Below are positions 17,610 through 26,878 of a stretch of 64,000 nt of DNA, in pieces. The stretch covers positions 1 through 64,000 of the forward strand of contig NZ_SNYJ01000021.1 of the NCBI RefSeq assembly GCF_004363045.1, given 5' to 3'. This DNA comes from Aureibacillus halotolerans (lineage in GTDB: Bacteria > Bacillota > Bacilli > Bacillales > DSM-28697). Positions within the stretch are counted from its first letter, which is position 1, and each line of letters starts with the position of its first letter. The notes beneath the pieces are model-generated. The model worked only from the letters and a program-made list of their open reading frames with translations. It searched no databases and had not been told where the DNA came from. The translations under genes were made by a program, and so were the position numbers.

Positions 17610-18752
17610 TTATAGCGGAAAAATGAGCACAAACAATGCTTGAACTAAGCCAATCAACCCACCTAGGAACGCACCTAAATACGTAATCATGGACAGCTCT
17701 CTTTTTGAAATACCTAGTACAAGCTCCTCTAATCGTTGCACTGGATAGGCGGACACCTGCTTTTCAACGATGTCATGAAGCTTTAATAGTGAAAACCACG
17801 TCTGAAGGTGCTCGACCACATAAGCAAAGAGCCTTTTGTAGGCCGTTCGCCAAAGCTTTTTCAAGGAAATAACCCTTTCCTCAGTCAAAAGTGTCGCTAC
17901 TGGCTGTTGCAACCATCTCTCCCACGGCCACTTTTCAACAAAGTCCTTTGCAAACATTGGAATGATTTCTTCGGCCGTAGCCGATAACCCCTTCTCCACT
18001 TCAGTTAACGGTTTTTGCAGCAGGGCTCGCCATTCCTTTTCTACAAAGGTTTGTACCATCGGTCGCATTTGCTCACGTTTCATAAAACCAACAAGCTCTT
18101 GTTGAATGCGATCCTCAAGCCGCTCCTGACCAAACAGCATTTGCACCATGCCGAACATACGATGGTGGGAGTCAAAAAAATCATTCACTGCATGACGGAT
18201 GTCCTCCTTGCCTTGATCGCTCTCCAACCATGTAATGCCTTTTTGCAATAACACTGCTGACACCTCAGGAATCTTGTCTTCAATGGAATGCTTCCACTTT
18301 TCAGGAAGAACTTCTCCGATCGATTCCTCGCTGTGCGCTCTCCACCACGTTGTTATATGCTGTTGCAGGATGTGCTGTACGGTTTCCGGTGCTTTTTGTT
18401 GAAGGTTAATGCCAAAACGCTCTCCAAGCTGCTGAACCGTCATTTGTTCATGAGCCCATTCATCTATATATGAAACTCCTTTTGCCTCCATCCAATCCGT
18501 CACCTTTTCCTGCTGCAATAAGTCAAGGAACTGCTTTGGCGTCACAAGGTGTTCGGCGACTGTTTTTCCAAAGCTTTTTGCCATTTCTTCTCTTCGTTTT
18601 GGAATTAAGCCTGGAGTAAAAGGCAAACGCCAAGATCCGATATAGATTGGGTGGAATGGACGAAAAAGCATTTTGATGGCTAAATAGTTTGTTGCTCCGC
18701 CCACGGCAGCACCAACAAAAGCCATAAAGCTAAATAATATTACGGTATCCAT
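17610..18752 (-). CDS. yheB: DUF445 membrane protein YheB
   Basis: 380 residues with hydrophobic segments at both ends (N-terminal FSFMAFVGAAVGGATNYLAI and C-terminal TYLGAFLGGLIGLVQALFVL) and a long helical, charged middle, the DUF445 layout. Function unknown; related proteins are linked to envelope and spore biology. ATG at 18752 has AAAGGAAG upstream at good distance; the longer frame to 18809 lacks one. Confidence 0.88.
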   Translation of the reverse strand: MDTVILFSFMAFVGAAVGGATNYLAIKMLFRPFHPIYIGSWRLPFTPGLIPKRREEMAKSFGKTVAEHLVTPKQFLDLLQQEKVTDWMEAKGVSYIDEWAHEQMTVQQLGERFGINLQQKAPETVQHILQQHITTWWRAHSEESIGEVLPEKWKHSIEDKIPEVSAVLLQKGITWLESDQGKEDIRHAVNDFFDSHHRMFGMVQMLFGQERLEDRIQQELVGFMKREQMRPMVQTFVEKEWRALLQKPLTEVEKGLSATAEEIIPMFAKDFVEKWPWERWLQQPVATLLTEERVISLKKLWRTAYKRLFAYVVEHLQTWFSLLKLHDIVEKQVSAYPVQRLEELVLGISKRELSMITYLGAFLGGLIGLVQALFVLIFPL

Positions 18753-18900
18753 ACAGAGTCTTCCTTTCTCTATAGAAAAGACGAAGCATGCGCATGCCAG
18801 TCTATGCATAGTGTAGTCTTAGCCATCATACCGTCGCACATCCCTCCTGTCCATGAATGAGGTACCCCATTATCAACCCAATAAAGAGGAGGCAAAAGAC

Positions 18901-20277
18901 ATGTCTCAACATTTTCGATTACTTGTGGAGCCTTCGGACGATTTGTTTTTCCACCTACCTAAAACGTTACTCTCCATCCCAGAGCAGTTGTCCATAACGT
19001 TTGGAAACCAACAGCGCTCTGTAAAGTGCCAAACGAATACGACTGATGAGCTTCTAATTAGCCAGGCATTACAAAACCAATTAAGACTTCCAGCTACGTT
19101 GACTGAGGTTCCCCTTTGGCTGGACAGTGACGAGAAGAGCGTAAAGATTGGGCCGCTTGTCGGTATTGTTACGGCTGGCTTTATGGACGATGCAAATTCT
19201 CCATTAGGCAAACGGTCAGCTGCGTTCAAGCAACTGCTTCAGCATGGCATCACAACAGGGGTTTTACCGTTCGTCTTCGGACATCATCATGTTGATTGGC
19301 AGGCGCTCACTGTGACGGCCTGGACACTTGTGGATGATGAATGGGAGCGAGCGACCTTCCCATTTCCAGAAGTCATTTATGATAAAATTCCCAACCGACA
19401 AATTGAAGAACGGTATGAATTTACAGCACTTCGCTATAAAACGACGAAAGAATTGCACATCCCTTGGTTTAATAACGGCTTTTTTAATAAAGAAGACATT
19501 TATGCTAAGCTGCTGCAAGGGACGAAAACAAAAGCCCTGCTACCAGAAACGTTGCTATCTCCTGACAGGCTGAGTGCAGAGGCATTTTTAGAAAAGTATG
19601 ACACGGTCTATATCAAACCATCGACCGGTAGCTTTGGTCGAGGCATTTTTTACGTTACTAAAGAGGATAAAGGACAGTATGCTTGTGCCTATTATTCCCA
19701 AGACAAGACCATTCAAAAGCACGGGCTCTCATTTTCACAGCTGTTTGCTATTATTTCTGATGCAGGGATTCGACTTGATGGCTGTGTGCTTCAGGAAGGC
19801 ATTGCCTTGCATAAGCATCAAGGACGTCCGGTCGACTATCGTGTTCACATGAATAAAGATGAAAAAGGCGTATGGCAATTGAGCGGAATAGCAGCAAAAC
19901 TAGCTTTGGTTGACAACCCAACGACCCATATTAAACACGGTGGAACTGTACTTCCTGCTGAGCATGTACTTGGCCGGGATGCGTCTAAACGCGATAAGAA
20001 AAATAAAATGATTCAGCAGGCGTTCGACGTGTGTCAATGGCTTGACCACCACTACAACGAAGAAATAGGCGAAATTGGTATTGATATGGCGGAAAGCGAA
20101 TCACAGCAATGGTATGTCATCGAGGTGAATTCCAAGCCGGGCAAGTCTGCATTTTCACATCCTGCCTTGTCCGGCGAACTCTCCACTGTTCAAAAGATGC
20201 CGTTTGCTTATGCAAAGCACCTTAGCAAGCAAAACCGTAAACGTATGCTCACCTCCCCTCCTTCGCATACTACGTAA
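18901..20277 (+). CDS. yheC: YheC/YheD-family ATP-grasp spore coat-associated protein
   Basis: 458 residues. N-terminal domain (about 1-190) and a C-terminal ATP-grasp domain with VYIKPSTGSFGRGIFYV as nucleotide loop and IGIDMAESESQQWYVIEVNSKPG as the metal-binding end. In B. subtilis YheC and YheD associate with the spore coat; substrate unknown. ATG at 18901 follows AGAGGAGG by eight bases; an ATG 48 bases earlier has none. Divergent from yheB. Only one YheC/D copy is seen, where B. subtilis has two. Confidence 0.82.
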   Translation: MSQHFRLLVEPSDDLFFHLPKTLLSIPEQLSITFGNQQRSVKCQTNTTDELLISQALQNQLRLPATLTEVPLWLDSDEKSVKIGPLVGIVTAGFMDDANSPLGKRSAAFKQLLQHGITTGVLPFVFGHHHVDWQALTVTAWTLVDDEWERATFPFPEVIYDKIPNRQIEERYEFTALRYKTTKELHIPWFNNGFFNKEDIYAKLLQGTKTKALLPETLLSPDRLSAEAFLEKYDTVYIKPSTGSFGRGIFYVTKEDKGQYACAYYSQDKTIQKHGLSFSQLFAIISDAGIRLDGCVLQEGIALHKHQGRPVDYRVHMNKDEKGVWQLSGIAAKLALVDNPTTHIKHGGTVLPAEHVLGRDASKRDKKNKMIQQAFDVCQWLDHHYNEEIGEIGIDMAESESQQWYVIEVNSKPGKSAFSHPALSGELSTVQKMPFAYAKHLSKQNRKRMLTSPPSHTT

Positions 20278-20294
20278 TAAAGGAGGTGACGGAT

Positions 20295-20471
20295 GTGCCA
20301 AAAGGAAGGAAAGACAGCTCGTTTGAAGGTCGTGAGAAAGTTGAAGTCGATGTGGATCGAATGTTGAGTGAAGGCATGGGGGCAAGCACATTAGGTGAAG
20401 GCCCCACGAACCAAGTCGATGAAGCACGAGATCTTCCGAAAGAAGAGCCTCCATTTCATACAAAGCGTTAA
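20295..20471 (+). CDS. Small acidic protein downstream of yheC, unknown
   Basis: 58 residues, hydrophilic, no Cys (MPKGRKDSSFEGREKVEVDV ... PKEEPPFHTKR). GTG at 20295 has AAAGGAGGTGAC just upstream and starts 17 bp after the yheC stop, so translation as the second gene of that operon is well supported. I recognise no family; context suggests a spore role. Confidence 0.6.
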   Translation: MPKGRKDSSFEGREKVEVDVDRMLSEGMGASTLGEGPTNQVDEARDLPKEEPPFHTKR

Positions 20472-20477
20472 CCTCTC

Positions 20478-20600
20478 AGGCTGATGACAAACGCTCGCTT
20501 TCTTCGTTGCTTTGCCTTATCCGGTGCTCATTGCCCTTATGGCAACTCCGCGCCTCCTAAGGCTTTGCGCTTAGATAAGACAAACGTTTTCATTCAGCCT
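20478..20600 (+). repeat. Interspersed repeat family C, copy 1
   Basis: 123 bp with inverted ends AGGCTGATGACAAACG ... CGTTTTCATTCAGCCT and internal blocks GCTCATTGCC / GGCAACTCCGCGCCTCC and AGCTTTGCGCTTAGATAAG. A partial second copy follows to about 20660. Other copies: 25163, 25289, 31760, 33391, 57459. Confidence 0.8.
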
Positions 20601-20700
20601 GAATGTTGTTCTGAAAACAAACGCTCGCTAAGGCTTTGCGCCTTGAAAGTCAAGCAGTCTGGGTAAACCTGAAATTCATTGTTGGGGTTGTTTTTTATAC

Positions 20701-20818
20701 AAGCTGCCATACGCTCGCTTTCCGTGGGCGAACTGCGAGCCTCCTCGGCGCTTATCAGCGCACTGCGGGGTCTCGCTTAGCTCGCTTTTCCCACAGGAGT
20801 CTCGCTAGTGGCAGCTTT
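20701..20818 (+). repeat. Interspersed repeat family A, copy 3
   Basis: Same core as at 10213-10327 but with the end pair changed together (AAGCTGCCA ... TGGCAGCTT against AGCGGTCA ... TGACCGCT). The paired change keeps the ends complementary. Confidence 0.8.
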
Positions 20819-20999
20819 TGATAATGCACTAATTTTATGAAGTGATATGAATTAAAAAGGGCTCATCTTGTTATTTAGAGTGTAGAGATCCGCTTATTTT
20901 TTCACTGCGAAAGTTGTCAAAAAAACTTTACTCTAATCGAAAAAAATAGTTGTTGATGTATAAATATAGGTCATTGGGACAAGCAAAATACATAGACTC

Positions 21000-21170
21000 T
21001 TAAGGAAACAATGCGAGCTGAAGATCCTGGAGGAAAGCCGCTTTTGCTTTCCGAGGAAGCTGAAGCCGTGCCAAGCGGCTAATGAAACACGACGAGTCTT
21101 TTTCGAGTCGAAGTTGCACTTATACCACTTAGGGTAAACGTGTAGTATTTTGACGAAGCGGTCAAATACT
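21000..21170 (+). repeat. Composite of family B (partial) and family E
   Basis: GAGCTGAAGATCC and GAGGAAGCTGAAGCCGTGCC (family B) run into ACACGACGAGTC and GAAGTTGCACTTATACC (family E) and then TATTTTGACGAAGCGGTC (family B end). Part of the gene-free stretch 20472-21652. Confidence 0.7.
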
Positions 21171-21177
21171 TTACTAT

Positions 21178-21340
21178 GGTGTGTCTGAGAACTCAGAAGG
21201 GAGCAGATGTTGCCGAATTTTCGTTCCAAGCAAGGCGCCTTTTCGCCGGCGTACCGGACGTACGTCAAAGAAAAGGAACGCAGCAGGGGACGAAAAGGCG
21301 GTGACAGATGCCTCTTAGCGAGTTTTAAGACACGCCCTAG
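21178..21340 (-). repeat. Interspersed repeat family D, copy 1 (inverted)
   Basis: About 163 bp, the reverse complement of 26357-26512. Shared blocks include GTGTCTGAGAACTCA, GCCGGCGTACCGGACGTACG, AAAGGAACGCAGCAGGGGAC and GGTGACAGATGCCTCTTAGC. Confidence 0.8.
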
Positions 21341-21621
21341 TGATCTTTCCACGAATTTATTTTGGTTAACGATTGAAAATGAAGTCACAAGAACTTTCTC
21401 ATTTCATATTTCCTTTACAGTAAAAGTTACATGAAAGGGCATTAGCCAAAACAGATTCAAATTGAGTTAGTCGATTTTTATGGAGATAAATTAGTTATGT
21501 CCAACCTCTTTTGCGTTCTTTTAGCTGTTTTGGGAGACATGCACAAAAGCGGATGGATTTTTTTGTGCATTGCGTCCATTTACCTTTTTTCAAAAGAAAG
21601 CTACACTGGTAATAACAAATA

Positions 21622-21636
21622 AAACGCTTTCATTTT
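21622..21636 (-). promoter_or_regulatory. Weak cre-like site before msmX
   Basis: The minus strand reads TGAAAGCGTTTTAT, matching most of the CcpA cre consensus but lacking its final CA. It lies between the likely promoter and the ribosome binding site. Confidence 0.3.
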
Positions 21637-21652
21637 CGAGGAGGAAAAGGGC

Positions 21653-22750
21653 ATGGCAACGCTAAGCTTAAAAAACATTTATAAGGTATATGACAAAAAT
21701 GTAACTGCAGTCCAAGACTTTAATCTAGAGATTGATGATAAGGAATTTATCGTAATGGTAGGTCCTTCAGGTTGTGGGAAATCAACAACTCTTCGTATGA
21801 TCGCTGGTCTTGAAGAAATTTCTCAAGGTGATTTTTACATTGATGAGCGTCGTGTAAACGATGTAGCGCCTAAAGATCGCGATATCGCGATGGTGTTCCA
21901 GAACTACGCCCTTTATCCACATATGAACGTTTATAACAATATGGCTTTCGGTTTGAAACTGAGAAAGTTCAAAAAGGATGAAATCGATCGTCGCGTTAAA
22001 GATGCTGCACGTATTCTCGGTCTTGAAGAGTACCTTGATCGTAAACCAAAAGCCCTTTCTGGTGGTCAGCGTCAGCGTGTTGCACTTGGTCGTGCGATCG
22101 TTCGTGACGCAAAAGTCTTCCTAATGGATGAGCCTTTGTCCAACCTAGATGCAAAGCTACGTGTACAAATGCGTGCGGAAATCACAAAACTTCACCATCG
22201 CCTCCAAACGACAACTGTTTATGTAACACATGACCAAACAGAAGCGATGACAATGGCTTCTCGTATCGTTGTTATGAAGGATGGTCTTGTCCAACAAGTT
22301 GGTTCTCCAAAAGAAGTATATGAAAACCCTGAGAACGTTTTCGTAGGTGGCTTTATTGGTTCACCTGCCATGAACTTCTTCCACGGTAAATTGGATGACA
22401 CTCATTTCCATATCGATAACGTAAAGGTGCTTGTTCCTGAAGGTAAAATGAAGCTTCTTCGCGAACAAGGATATGCAAACAAAGAAATCATTCTTGGTAT
22501 TCGTCCAGAGGATGTTCATGATGAGCCTGTGTTCGTTGAATCCTCTAAAGACACAAACGTTGAAGCCTTGGTAGATGTTGCCGAGCTTATGGGTGCTGAG
22601 ACATATCTTTACTCTAAAATTGGCGAAAACAACTTCATCGCTCGGATCGACTCTCGTACAGATATTCAAAACGGGCAGAAGATTAACCTTGCCTTTGACA
22701 TGAACAAAGTTCATTTCTTTGATATCGAGTCAGAGCTTCGCATTCGCTAA
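21653..22750 (+). CDS. msmX: Sugar ABC transporter ATPase, MsmX/UgpC type
   Basis: 365-residue CUT1-family ATPase, of the kind that in Bacillus energises several different oligosaccharide importers. Walker A GPSGCGKST (37-45), signature LSGGQ (135-139), Walker B VFLMDE (155-160), and a C-terminal TOBE-type regulatory domain (about 285-355). No permease or binding protein adjoins, which is the expected arrangement for a shared ATPase. ATG follows GAGGAGG. Ends in a strong terminator. Confidence 0.9.
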   Translation: MATLSLKNIYKVYDKNVTAVQDFNLEIDDKEFIVMVGPSGCGKSTTLRMIAGLEEISQGDFYIDERRVNDVAPKDRDIAMVFQNYALYPHMNVYNNMAFGLKLRKFKKDEIDRRVKDAARILGLEEYLDRKPKALSGGQRQRVALGRAIVRDAKVFLMDEPLSNLDAKLRVQMRAEITKLHHRLQTTTVYVTHDQTEAMTMASRIVVMKDGLVQQVGSPKEVYENPENVFVGGFIGSPAMNFFHGKLDDTHFHIDNVKVLVPEGKMKLLREQGYANKEIILGIRPEDVHDEPVFVESSKDTNVEALVDVAELMGAETYLYSKIGENNFIARIDSRTDIQNGQKINLAFDMNKVHFFDIESELRIR

Positions 22751-22757
22751 TATGCGT

Positions 22758-22800
22758 TAAAAAAAAGAACGTGCCACTCGAGCACGTTCTTTTTTTTATG
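22758..22800 (+). terminator. Terminator of msmX
   Basis: AAAGAACGTGC and GCACGTTCTTTTTTT arms around CACTCGA. Confidence 0.9.
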
Positions 22801-22917
22801 GTGCACTATCTAAATACTGATTCTGACCGCTAATAATAAGCATGTACCATTGGATTAATTTCACAAAGAATCAGTTCACATCCATACGGCCACACTAAAA
22901 TGCCACTTGTAAACAAA

Positions 22918-22955
22918 ATAAAAAGCAGGGTGGTTATATAGACCACCCTGCCCAT
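22918..22955 (-). terminator. Terminator of the first SASP gene
   Basis: GCAGGGTGGT/ACCACCCTGC hairpin followed by a T-run on the minus strand. The gap 22801-22917 shows nothing else. Confidence 0.85.
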
Positions 22956-22973
22956 CCATTCATATGATCGGTG

Positions 22974-23171
22974 TTATTTTTGGTAACCGCCGATTTGTTG
23001 TTCAGCCAACTGAACAAGACGTTTAGTGATTTCTCCACCTACAGAACCGTTAGCACGTGCAGTTGAATCTGGTCCAAGTTGAACACCAAATTCTTGAGAG
23101 ATCTCATATTTCATTTGGTCAATTGCTTGTTGTACACCTGGTACAACCAATTGGTTAGATGAGTTTGACAT
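22974..23171 (-). CDS. Alpha/beta-type small acid-soluble spore protein
   Basis: 65-residue DNA-saturating spore protein. It carries the germination protease recognition region ([20 protein letters not shown]) and the conserved [21 protein letters not shown]-binding part. GGAGGTGAAATAACA precedes the ATG. Arranged head-to-head with a second SASP gene 255 bp away. Confidence 0.95.
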   Translation of the reverse strand: MSNSSNQLVVPGVQQAIDQMKYEISQEFGVQLGPDSTARANGSVGGEITKRLVQLAEQQIGGYQK

Positions 23172-23222
23172 TGTTATTTCACCTCCTCCGGATTGTACAC
23201 CTATTTTGTGATGTTTGCGGAT

Positions 23223-23251
23223 TAATATGTACCTCTCATCGTTGGTAATTC
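23223..23251 (-). promoter_or_regulatory. Candidate sigma-G promoter for the first SASP gene
   Basis: Minus strand GAATT (23247-23251), 17 bp, then CATATTA (23223-23229), which fits the sigma-G -10 pattern CATNHTA. About 50 bases ahead of the ATG. Confidence 0.45.
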
Positions 23252-23426
23252 CTTCTTACCAAGCCGACGCAATACGTTTGCACAAAATTGTTAAACAAGA
23301 CAAAAGGATAAGAGAAAAACTTTTTTTATTTTCCTGCATAATGTTTTTAAAAATGCGCAAAGTAAGAAGGCACTCATCAGGGAACTGGTTGAGATGCCCA
23401 CACTATGTAGAGGAGTCTGATGACCC

Positions 23427-23642
23427 ATGGCACAAAATCAATCTCGTAGCAACAGCAGCAACCAACTAGTTGCTCCTGGAGCACAAGCAGCTATCGACCA
23501 AATGAAATACGAAATCGCTCAAGAGTTCGGCGTTCAGCTTGGACCTGATGCGACTTCACGTTCAAATGGTTCTGTTGGTGGAGAAATCACAAAACGTTTA
23601 GTCCAAATGGCTGAACAACAACTTGGCGGACGTCAAGCGTAA
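23427..23642 (+). CDS. Alpha/beta-type small acid-soluble spore protein
   Basis: 71 residues, closely related to the other SASP ([20 protein letters not shown], then GVQLGPD and [18 protein letters not shown]) with a slightly longer N-terminus. GAGGAG precedes the ATG by 11 bases. Expected to be expressed in the forespore under sigma-G and degraded by GPR in germination. Confidence 0.95.
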   Translation: MAQNQSRSNSSNQLVAPGAQAAIDQMKYEIAQEFGVQLGPDATSRSNGSVGGEITKRLVQMAEQQLGGRQA

Positions 23643-23657
23643 TTGCCCTATATGATG

Positions 23658-23697
23658 GAAAAACCCCGCAGGCTACGGCCGCGGGGTTTCTTCGTTA
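23658..23697. terminator. Bidirectional terminator between SASP and fumarase genes
   Basis: AACCCCGC and GCGGGGTT arms between convergent genes, with A-run before and T-run after. Confidence 0.8.
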
Positions 23698-25098
23698 TTA
23701 TTTTTTTGGCGATTTCACGTTCGGTGCAACCATTTCCTCAGGCTTCACATAGGTATCAAATTGTTCAGCCGTTAAGTGACCACTTTTGATCGCTTCTTCT
23801 TTTAACGTCGTGTTGTTCTGATGAGCCGCTTTGGCGATACTCGCTGCTTTTTCATACCCGATATGTGGATTTAAGGCCGTGACGAGCATTAATGAATCAC
23901 TAACCAATTTCTCGATTGTCTCATAGTTTGGTTCAATTCCAACCGCGCAATTGTCGTTAAACGACGTTAACGCATCTCCTAACAAACGACAGGATTGCAG
24001 GAAGTTAAAAATAATAAGTGGCTTGTACACGTTTAATTCGAAATGCCCTTGGCTTGCTGCCATACCGACCGCAGCATCATTCCCTATGACTTGCAGAGAA
24101 ACCATCGTGAGCGCTTCACTTTGTGTAGGGTTTACTTTGCCTGGCATGATGGAGCTCCCCGGTTCATTGGCCGGAATAATTAATTCGCCGATGCCGCTCC
24201 GTGGGCCACTCGACAGCATGCGTACATCATGAGCAATTTTATGTGCATCAGCTGCCAATGCTTTCAGTGCTCCATGCGCATAGACGAAAGGTTGATGACT
24301 TGTTAATGCATGAAAAAAGTTGTCTGACGCTTTAAATGGCTGATTTGTTTCACTGGCAATAATTGCAGATACATTTGCGCCGAAATCCGGGTGAGTGTTT
24401 ATGCCTGTTCCTACTGCTGTCCCACCTATGGCAAGCTCGAACAGATGCTGCTTGCTCTCTTCGATGATGTCGATATTGCGGTCGAGCATGCTGCGCCAAC
24501 CACTGATTTCCTGACCTAATGTTAACGGCGTTGCATCCTGCAAATGCGTACGACCAATTTTAACGACATCAGCAAATTCCGCTTCCTTCTTTCTTAACGT
24601 ATCTCGGAATGCCCCAATTGCTGGAATTAAGTCGTTCGTCACCGCCAATACTGCGGCGATATGCATTGCCGTTGGAAAGGTATCATTTGAGCTTTGCGAC
24701 TTGTTCACATCGTCGTTTGGATGCAATCGCAATTCACTTTTTCCTTCAAGAAGCTGATTCCCACGAAAAGCAATCACTTCATTTACATTCATGTTGCTTT
24801 GTGTGCCACTACCGGTCTGCCAAACGACTAGCGGAAAATGGTCATTCAACTTCCCAGCAATAATGTCATCCGCCACTTCTTTAATGGCTTCCGCTTTTTC
24901 CGTTTCCAATAATCCTAAATCAGCGTTGGCTTGTGCCGCCGCTTTTTTTAAAATTGCAAAGGCTTTTATCAAAAGCTCGGGCATCTTTTCCTCACCAATT
25001 TTAAAATTTTGCAGGCTTCGTTGCGTTTGCGCACCCCAAAATTTATCGGCTGGTACGGCAATTTCTCCGATTGTGTCTCGTTCAATACGTTCTGCCAT
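23698..25098 (-). CDS. fumC: Class II fumarate hydratase
   Basis: Interconverts fumarate and malate in the citric acid cycle. 466 residues with the superfamily signature [11 protein letters not shown] near residue 315 and the N-terminal [13 protein letters not shown] substrate segment. Named citG in B. subtilis. ATG at 25098 has AAGGAGG eight bases before it; the longer open frame merely reads through this site. Confidence 0.95.
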   Translation of the reverse strand: MAERIERDTIGEIAVPADKFWGAQTQRSLQNFKIGEEKMPELLIKAFAILKKAAAQANADLGLLETEKAEAIKEVADDIIAGKLNDHFPLVVWQTGSGTQSNMNVNEVIAFRGNQLLEGKSELRLHPNDDVNKSQSSNDTFPTAMHIAAVLAVTNDLIPAIGAFRDTLRKKEAEFADVVKIGRTHLQDATPLTLGQEISGWRSMLDRNIDIIEESKQHLFELAIGGTAVGTGINTHPDFGANVSAIIASETNQPFKASDNFFHALTSHQPFVYAHGALKALAADAHKIAHDVRMLSSGPRSGIGELIIPANEPGSSIMPGKVNPTQSEALTMVSLQVIGNDAAVGMAASQGHFELNVYKPLIIFNFLQSCRLLGDALTSFNDNCAVGIEPNYETIEKLVSDSLMLVTALNPHIGYEKAASIAKAAHQNNTTLKEEAIKSGHLTAEQFDTYVKPEEMVAPNVKSPKK

Positions 25099-25162
25099 TT
25101 GCTTTTCCTCCTTCAATTTTTAAAATAAAGCGCTTTATTTGTATGTAAATTTCAGGCGGTTC

Positions 25163-25280
25163 AGGCGGATGACAAACGCTCGCTTTCTTCGTTGCTTTGT
25201 CCAGTGCTCATTGCCCTTATGGCAACTCCGCGCCTCCCAAAGCTTTGCGCTTAGATAAGACAAACGTTTTCATTCCACCT
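25163..25280 (+). repeat. Interspersed repeat family C, copy 2
   Basis: Same blocks as at 20478-20600, with end pair AGGCGGATGAC ... CATTCCACCT. Sits just upstream of fumC. Confidence 0.8.
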
Positions 25281-25288
25281 GAACAAGA

Positions 25289-25408
25289 TAGATGACAATC
25301 GCCCGCTTTCTTCGTTGCTTTGCTTTGTCCGGTGCTCATTGCCCTTGTGGCAACTCCGCTCCTCCCAAAGCTTTGCGCTTAGATAAGACAAACGTTTTCA
25401 TCCCGCCC
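25289..25408 (+). repeat. Interspersed repeat family C, copy 3
   Basis: Directly follows copy 2 in the same orientation (ATGACAATCGCCCGCTTTC ... CGTTTTCATCCCGCC). A tandem pair of the element between the fumarase and thioredoxin-like genes. Confidence 0.78.
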
Positions 25409-25434
25409 TTTAAGGCTGAGCCATTTTGCTTGAA

Positions 25435-25758
25435 TTACGCTTGGTTTTCTTGCAAAAATGCTTCAACACTTTCTGGTGTCTTTGCATTTGCGCTGTGCAA
25501 GTGAGCGAGCTTTTCGCCATTTTTAAACACAAGCAGGCTTGGGATGCCCATCACTTCGTATGACTGGGCAAGCTCCATAAAATCATCGCGGTTCAATTGA
25601 TACCATTGATACTCCGAATGTTGTTCAATGATCTCAGGAATGAACATGTCCATTCGTACACAATCCGGGCACCAGCCAGCGTAAAATTTCACTATGGAGA
25701 GGCTATCTTGATCAATAATAGTTTGGAATTCTTCTGTTGTTTTGATATCTTTCATCAT
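25435..25758 (-). CDS. Thioredoxin-family protein
   Basis: 107-residue thioredoxin fold with redox site WCPDC (Cys30, Cys33) and the cis-Pro motif GIPSLLVFKNG. The CPDC centre differs from the CGPC of housekeeping thioredoxin; YdbP-like proteins have a similar layout. Start 10 bp after the msrA stop and co-directional, so it may recycle MsrA, which needs a thiol reductant. ATG at 25758 follows AAGGAG by six bases. Confidence 0.85.
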   Translation of the reverse strand: MMKDIKTTEEFQTIIDQDSLSIVKFYAGWCPDCVRMDMFIPEIIEQHSEYQWYQLNRDDFMELAQSYEVMGIPSLLVFKNGEKLAHLHSANAKTPESVEAFLQENQA

Positions 25759-25768
25759 GTTCAGCTCC

Positions 25769-26245
25769 TTATTGTTCAACGCTACAGGCATTCAACCCGC
25801 GCTTTTTCAAATAGTTTTGGTGGTACTCTTCAGCTGGATAAAACGTTGACGCCTCAGTGATTTCAGTAACAATCGGTGAAGCATATCCACCTGTCTCATC
25901 TTGCTTTTGTTTGCTTTCCTCTGCCTTCAATCTTTGCTGAGATGTATGATAAAAAATCGCAGATCGATATTGTGTGCCTTCATCTTCCCCTTGACGGTTT
26001 AGCGTTGTAGGGTCATGAAGTTCCCAAAAATGAGCAAGCAAGGTTTCGAAGGTGACAACTGCTGGATCGTACTCCATGTCTACCACTTCAGCATGCCCCG
26101 TTTTGTCTGTGCATACATCTTCATAGGAAGGATTCTCAAGCGCCCCTCCTAAATACCCAACACGTGTGCTTTGTACGCCTTGAATGTTTGAAAAAGCAAG
26201 CTCTACACCCCAAAAGCAGCCTGCACCAAATGTCGCTCTTTCCAA
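25769..26245 (-). CDS. msrA: Peptide methionine-S-sulfoxide reductase MsrA
   Basis: Repairs methionine-S-sulfoxide in proteins. 158 residues with catalytic GAGCFWG (Cys about 10) and the HDPTTLNRQGEDEGTQYRSA family segment. I chose TTG at 26245, preceded by GGGAGGG at seven bases, which places GCFWG where MsrA proteins normally have it. The ATG at 26326 has no ribosome binding site. Followed by the thioredoxin-like gene. Confidence 0.92.
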   Translation of the reverse strand: MERATFGAGCFWGVELAFSNIQGVQSTRVGYLGGALENPSYEDVCTDKTGHAEVVDMEYDPAVVTFETLLAHFWELHDPTTLNRQGEDEGTQYRSAIFYHTSQQRLKAEESKQKQDETGGYASPIVTEITEASTFYPAEEYHQNYLKKRGLNACSVEQ

Positions 26246-26356
26246 CGTCGTCCCTCCCAATAAAAAACGGCTCTCTTTCGTAAAAAACGATACCACATCA
26301 GGCTTGATTTGAATAGTCATCTGCATCTAATCACGTGTTGCCATACTACTTGGGTT

Positions 26357-26512
26357 CTAGGGCATGCCTTAAAACTCGCTAAGAGGCATCTGTCACCGCC
26401 TTTTCGTCCCCTGCTGCGTTCCTTTTCCTTGACGTACGTCCGGTACGCCTGCGAAAAAGCGCCTCGATTGGAACGAAAAATCTGCCCTTTTGAGTTCTCA
26501 GACACGCCCTAG
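26357..26512 (+). repeat. Interspersed repeat family D, copy 2
   Basis: 156 bp with inverted ends CTAGGGC ... GCCCTAG; nearly the reverse complement of 21178-21340. The stretch 26513-26750 shows no gene. Confidence 0.8.
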
Positions 26513-26752
26513 TCAAATGCATACGTAGAATAAGTCATTTAAAAGTCGTGGAAATGAACGTTTTCGCTGACAACTGGTGGTTAAGAACAAAATGCGGTCA
26601 TGAGCACTACCCGAGTAAATCCTAACAGTTTAGCCTTAATGCCCATAAAAATTAGGAAAAGTCATTATGAGACGATACAGAAGTCCATATCAATGGTTTA
26701 AATGCTAGCCACATAAGAATAATGAGGAAATTCACTCAATGCTACAAAAAAT

Positions 26753-26771
26753 GATAATGATTTTCATTTAC
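26753..26771. promoter_or_regulatory. Fur box overlapping the -35 region
   Basis: GATAATGATTTTCATTTAC matches 15 of 19 positions of the classic Fur consensus and overlaps the -35 of the promoter ahead of the siderophore ATPase gene. Confidence 0.8.
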
Positions 26772-26795
26772 ACTATTTTAATCCTGTGCTAAAAT
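26767..26795 (+). promoter_or_regulatory. Sigma-A promoter of the iron operon
   Basis: TTTACA, 17 bp, TAAAAT, between two Fur-box-like sites. Confidence 0.8.
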
Positions 26796-26813
26796 AGGCT
26801 TAGTTTATCGCAA

Positions 26814-26829
26814 CTGATAGTCATTATCG
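26814..26829. promoter_or_regulatory. Second Fur-box-like site
   Basis: TGATAGTCATTATC fits the 7-1-7 Fur half-site arrangement with few mismatches. It lies just downstream of the -10, where bound Fur would block initiation. Confidence 0.65.
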
Positions 26830-26878
26830 GTTGGTTCGGTTTGAACATTATCTATCTTACTGAGGGGTGTTGTGAAGG

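Noticed and set aside
20933-21434. ORFs of 151 and 75 codons
   Set aside because: Overlap repeat families B, E and D on both strands; coding only by chance.
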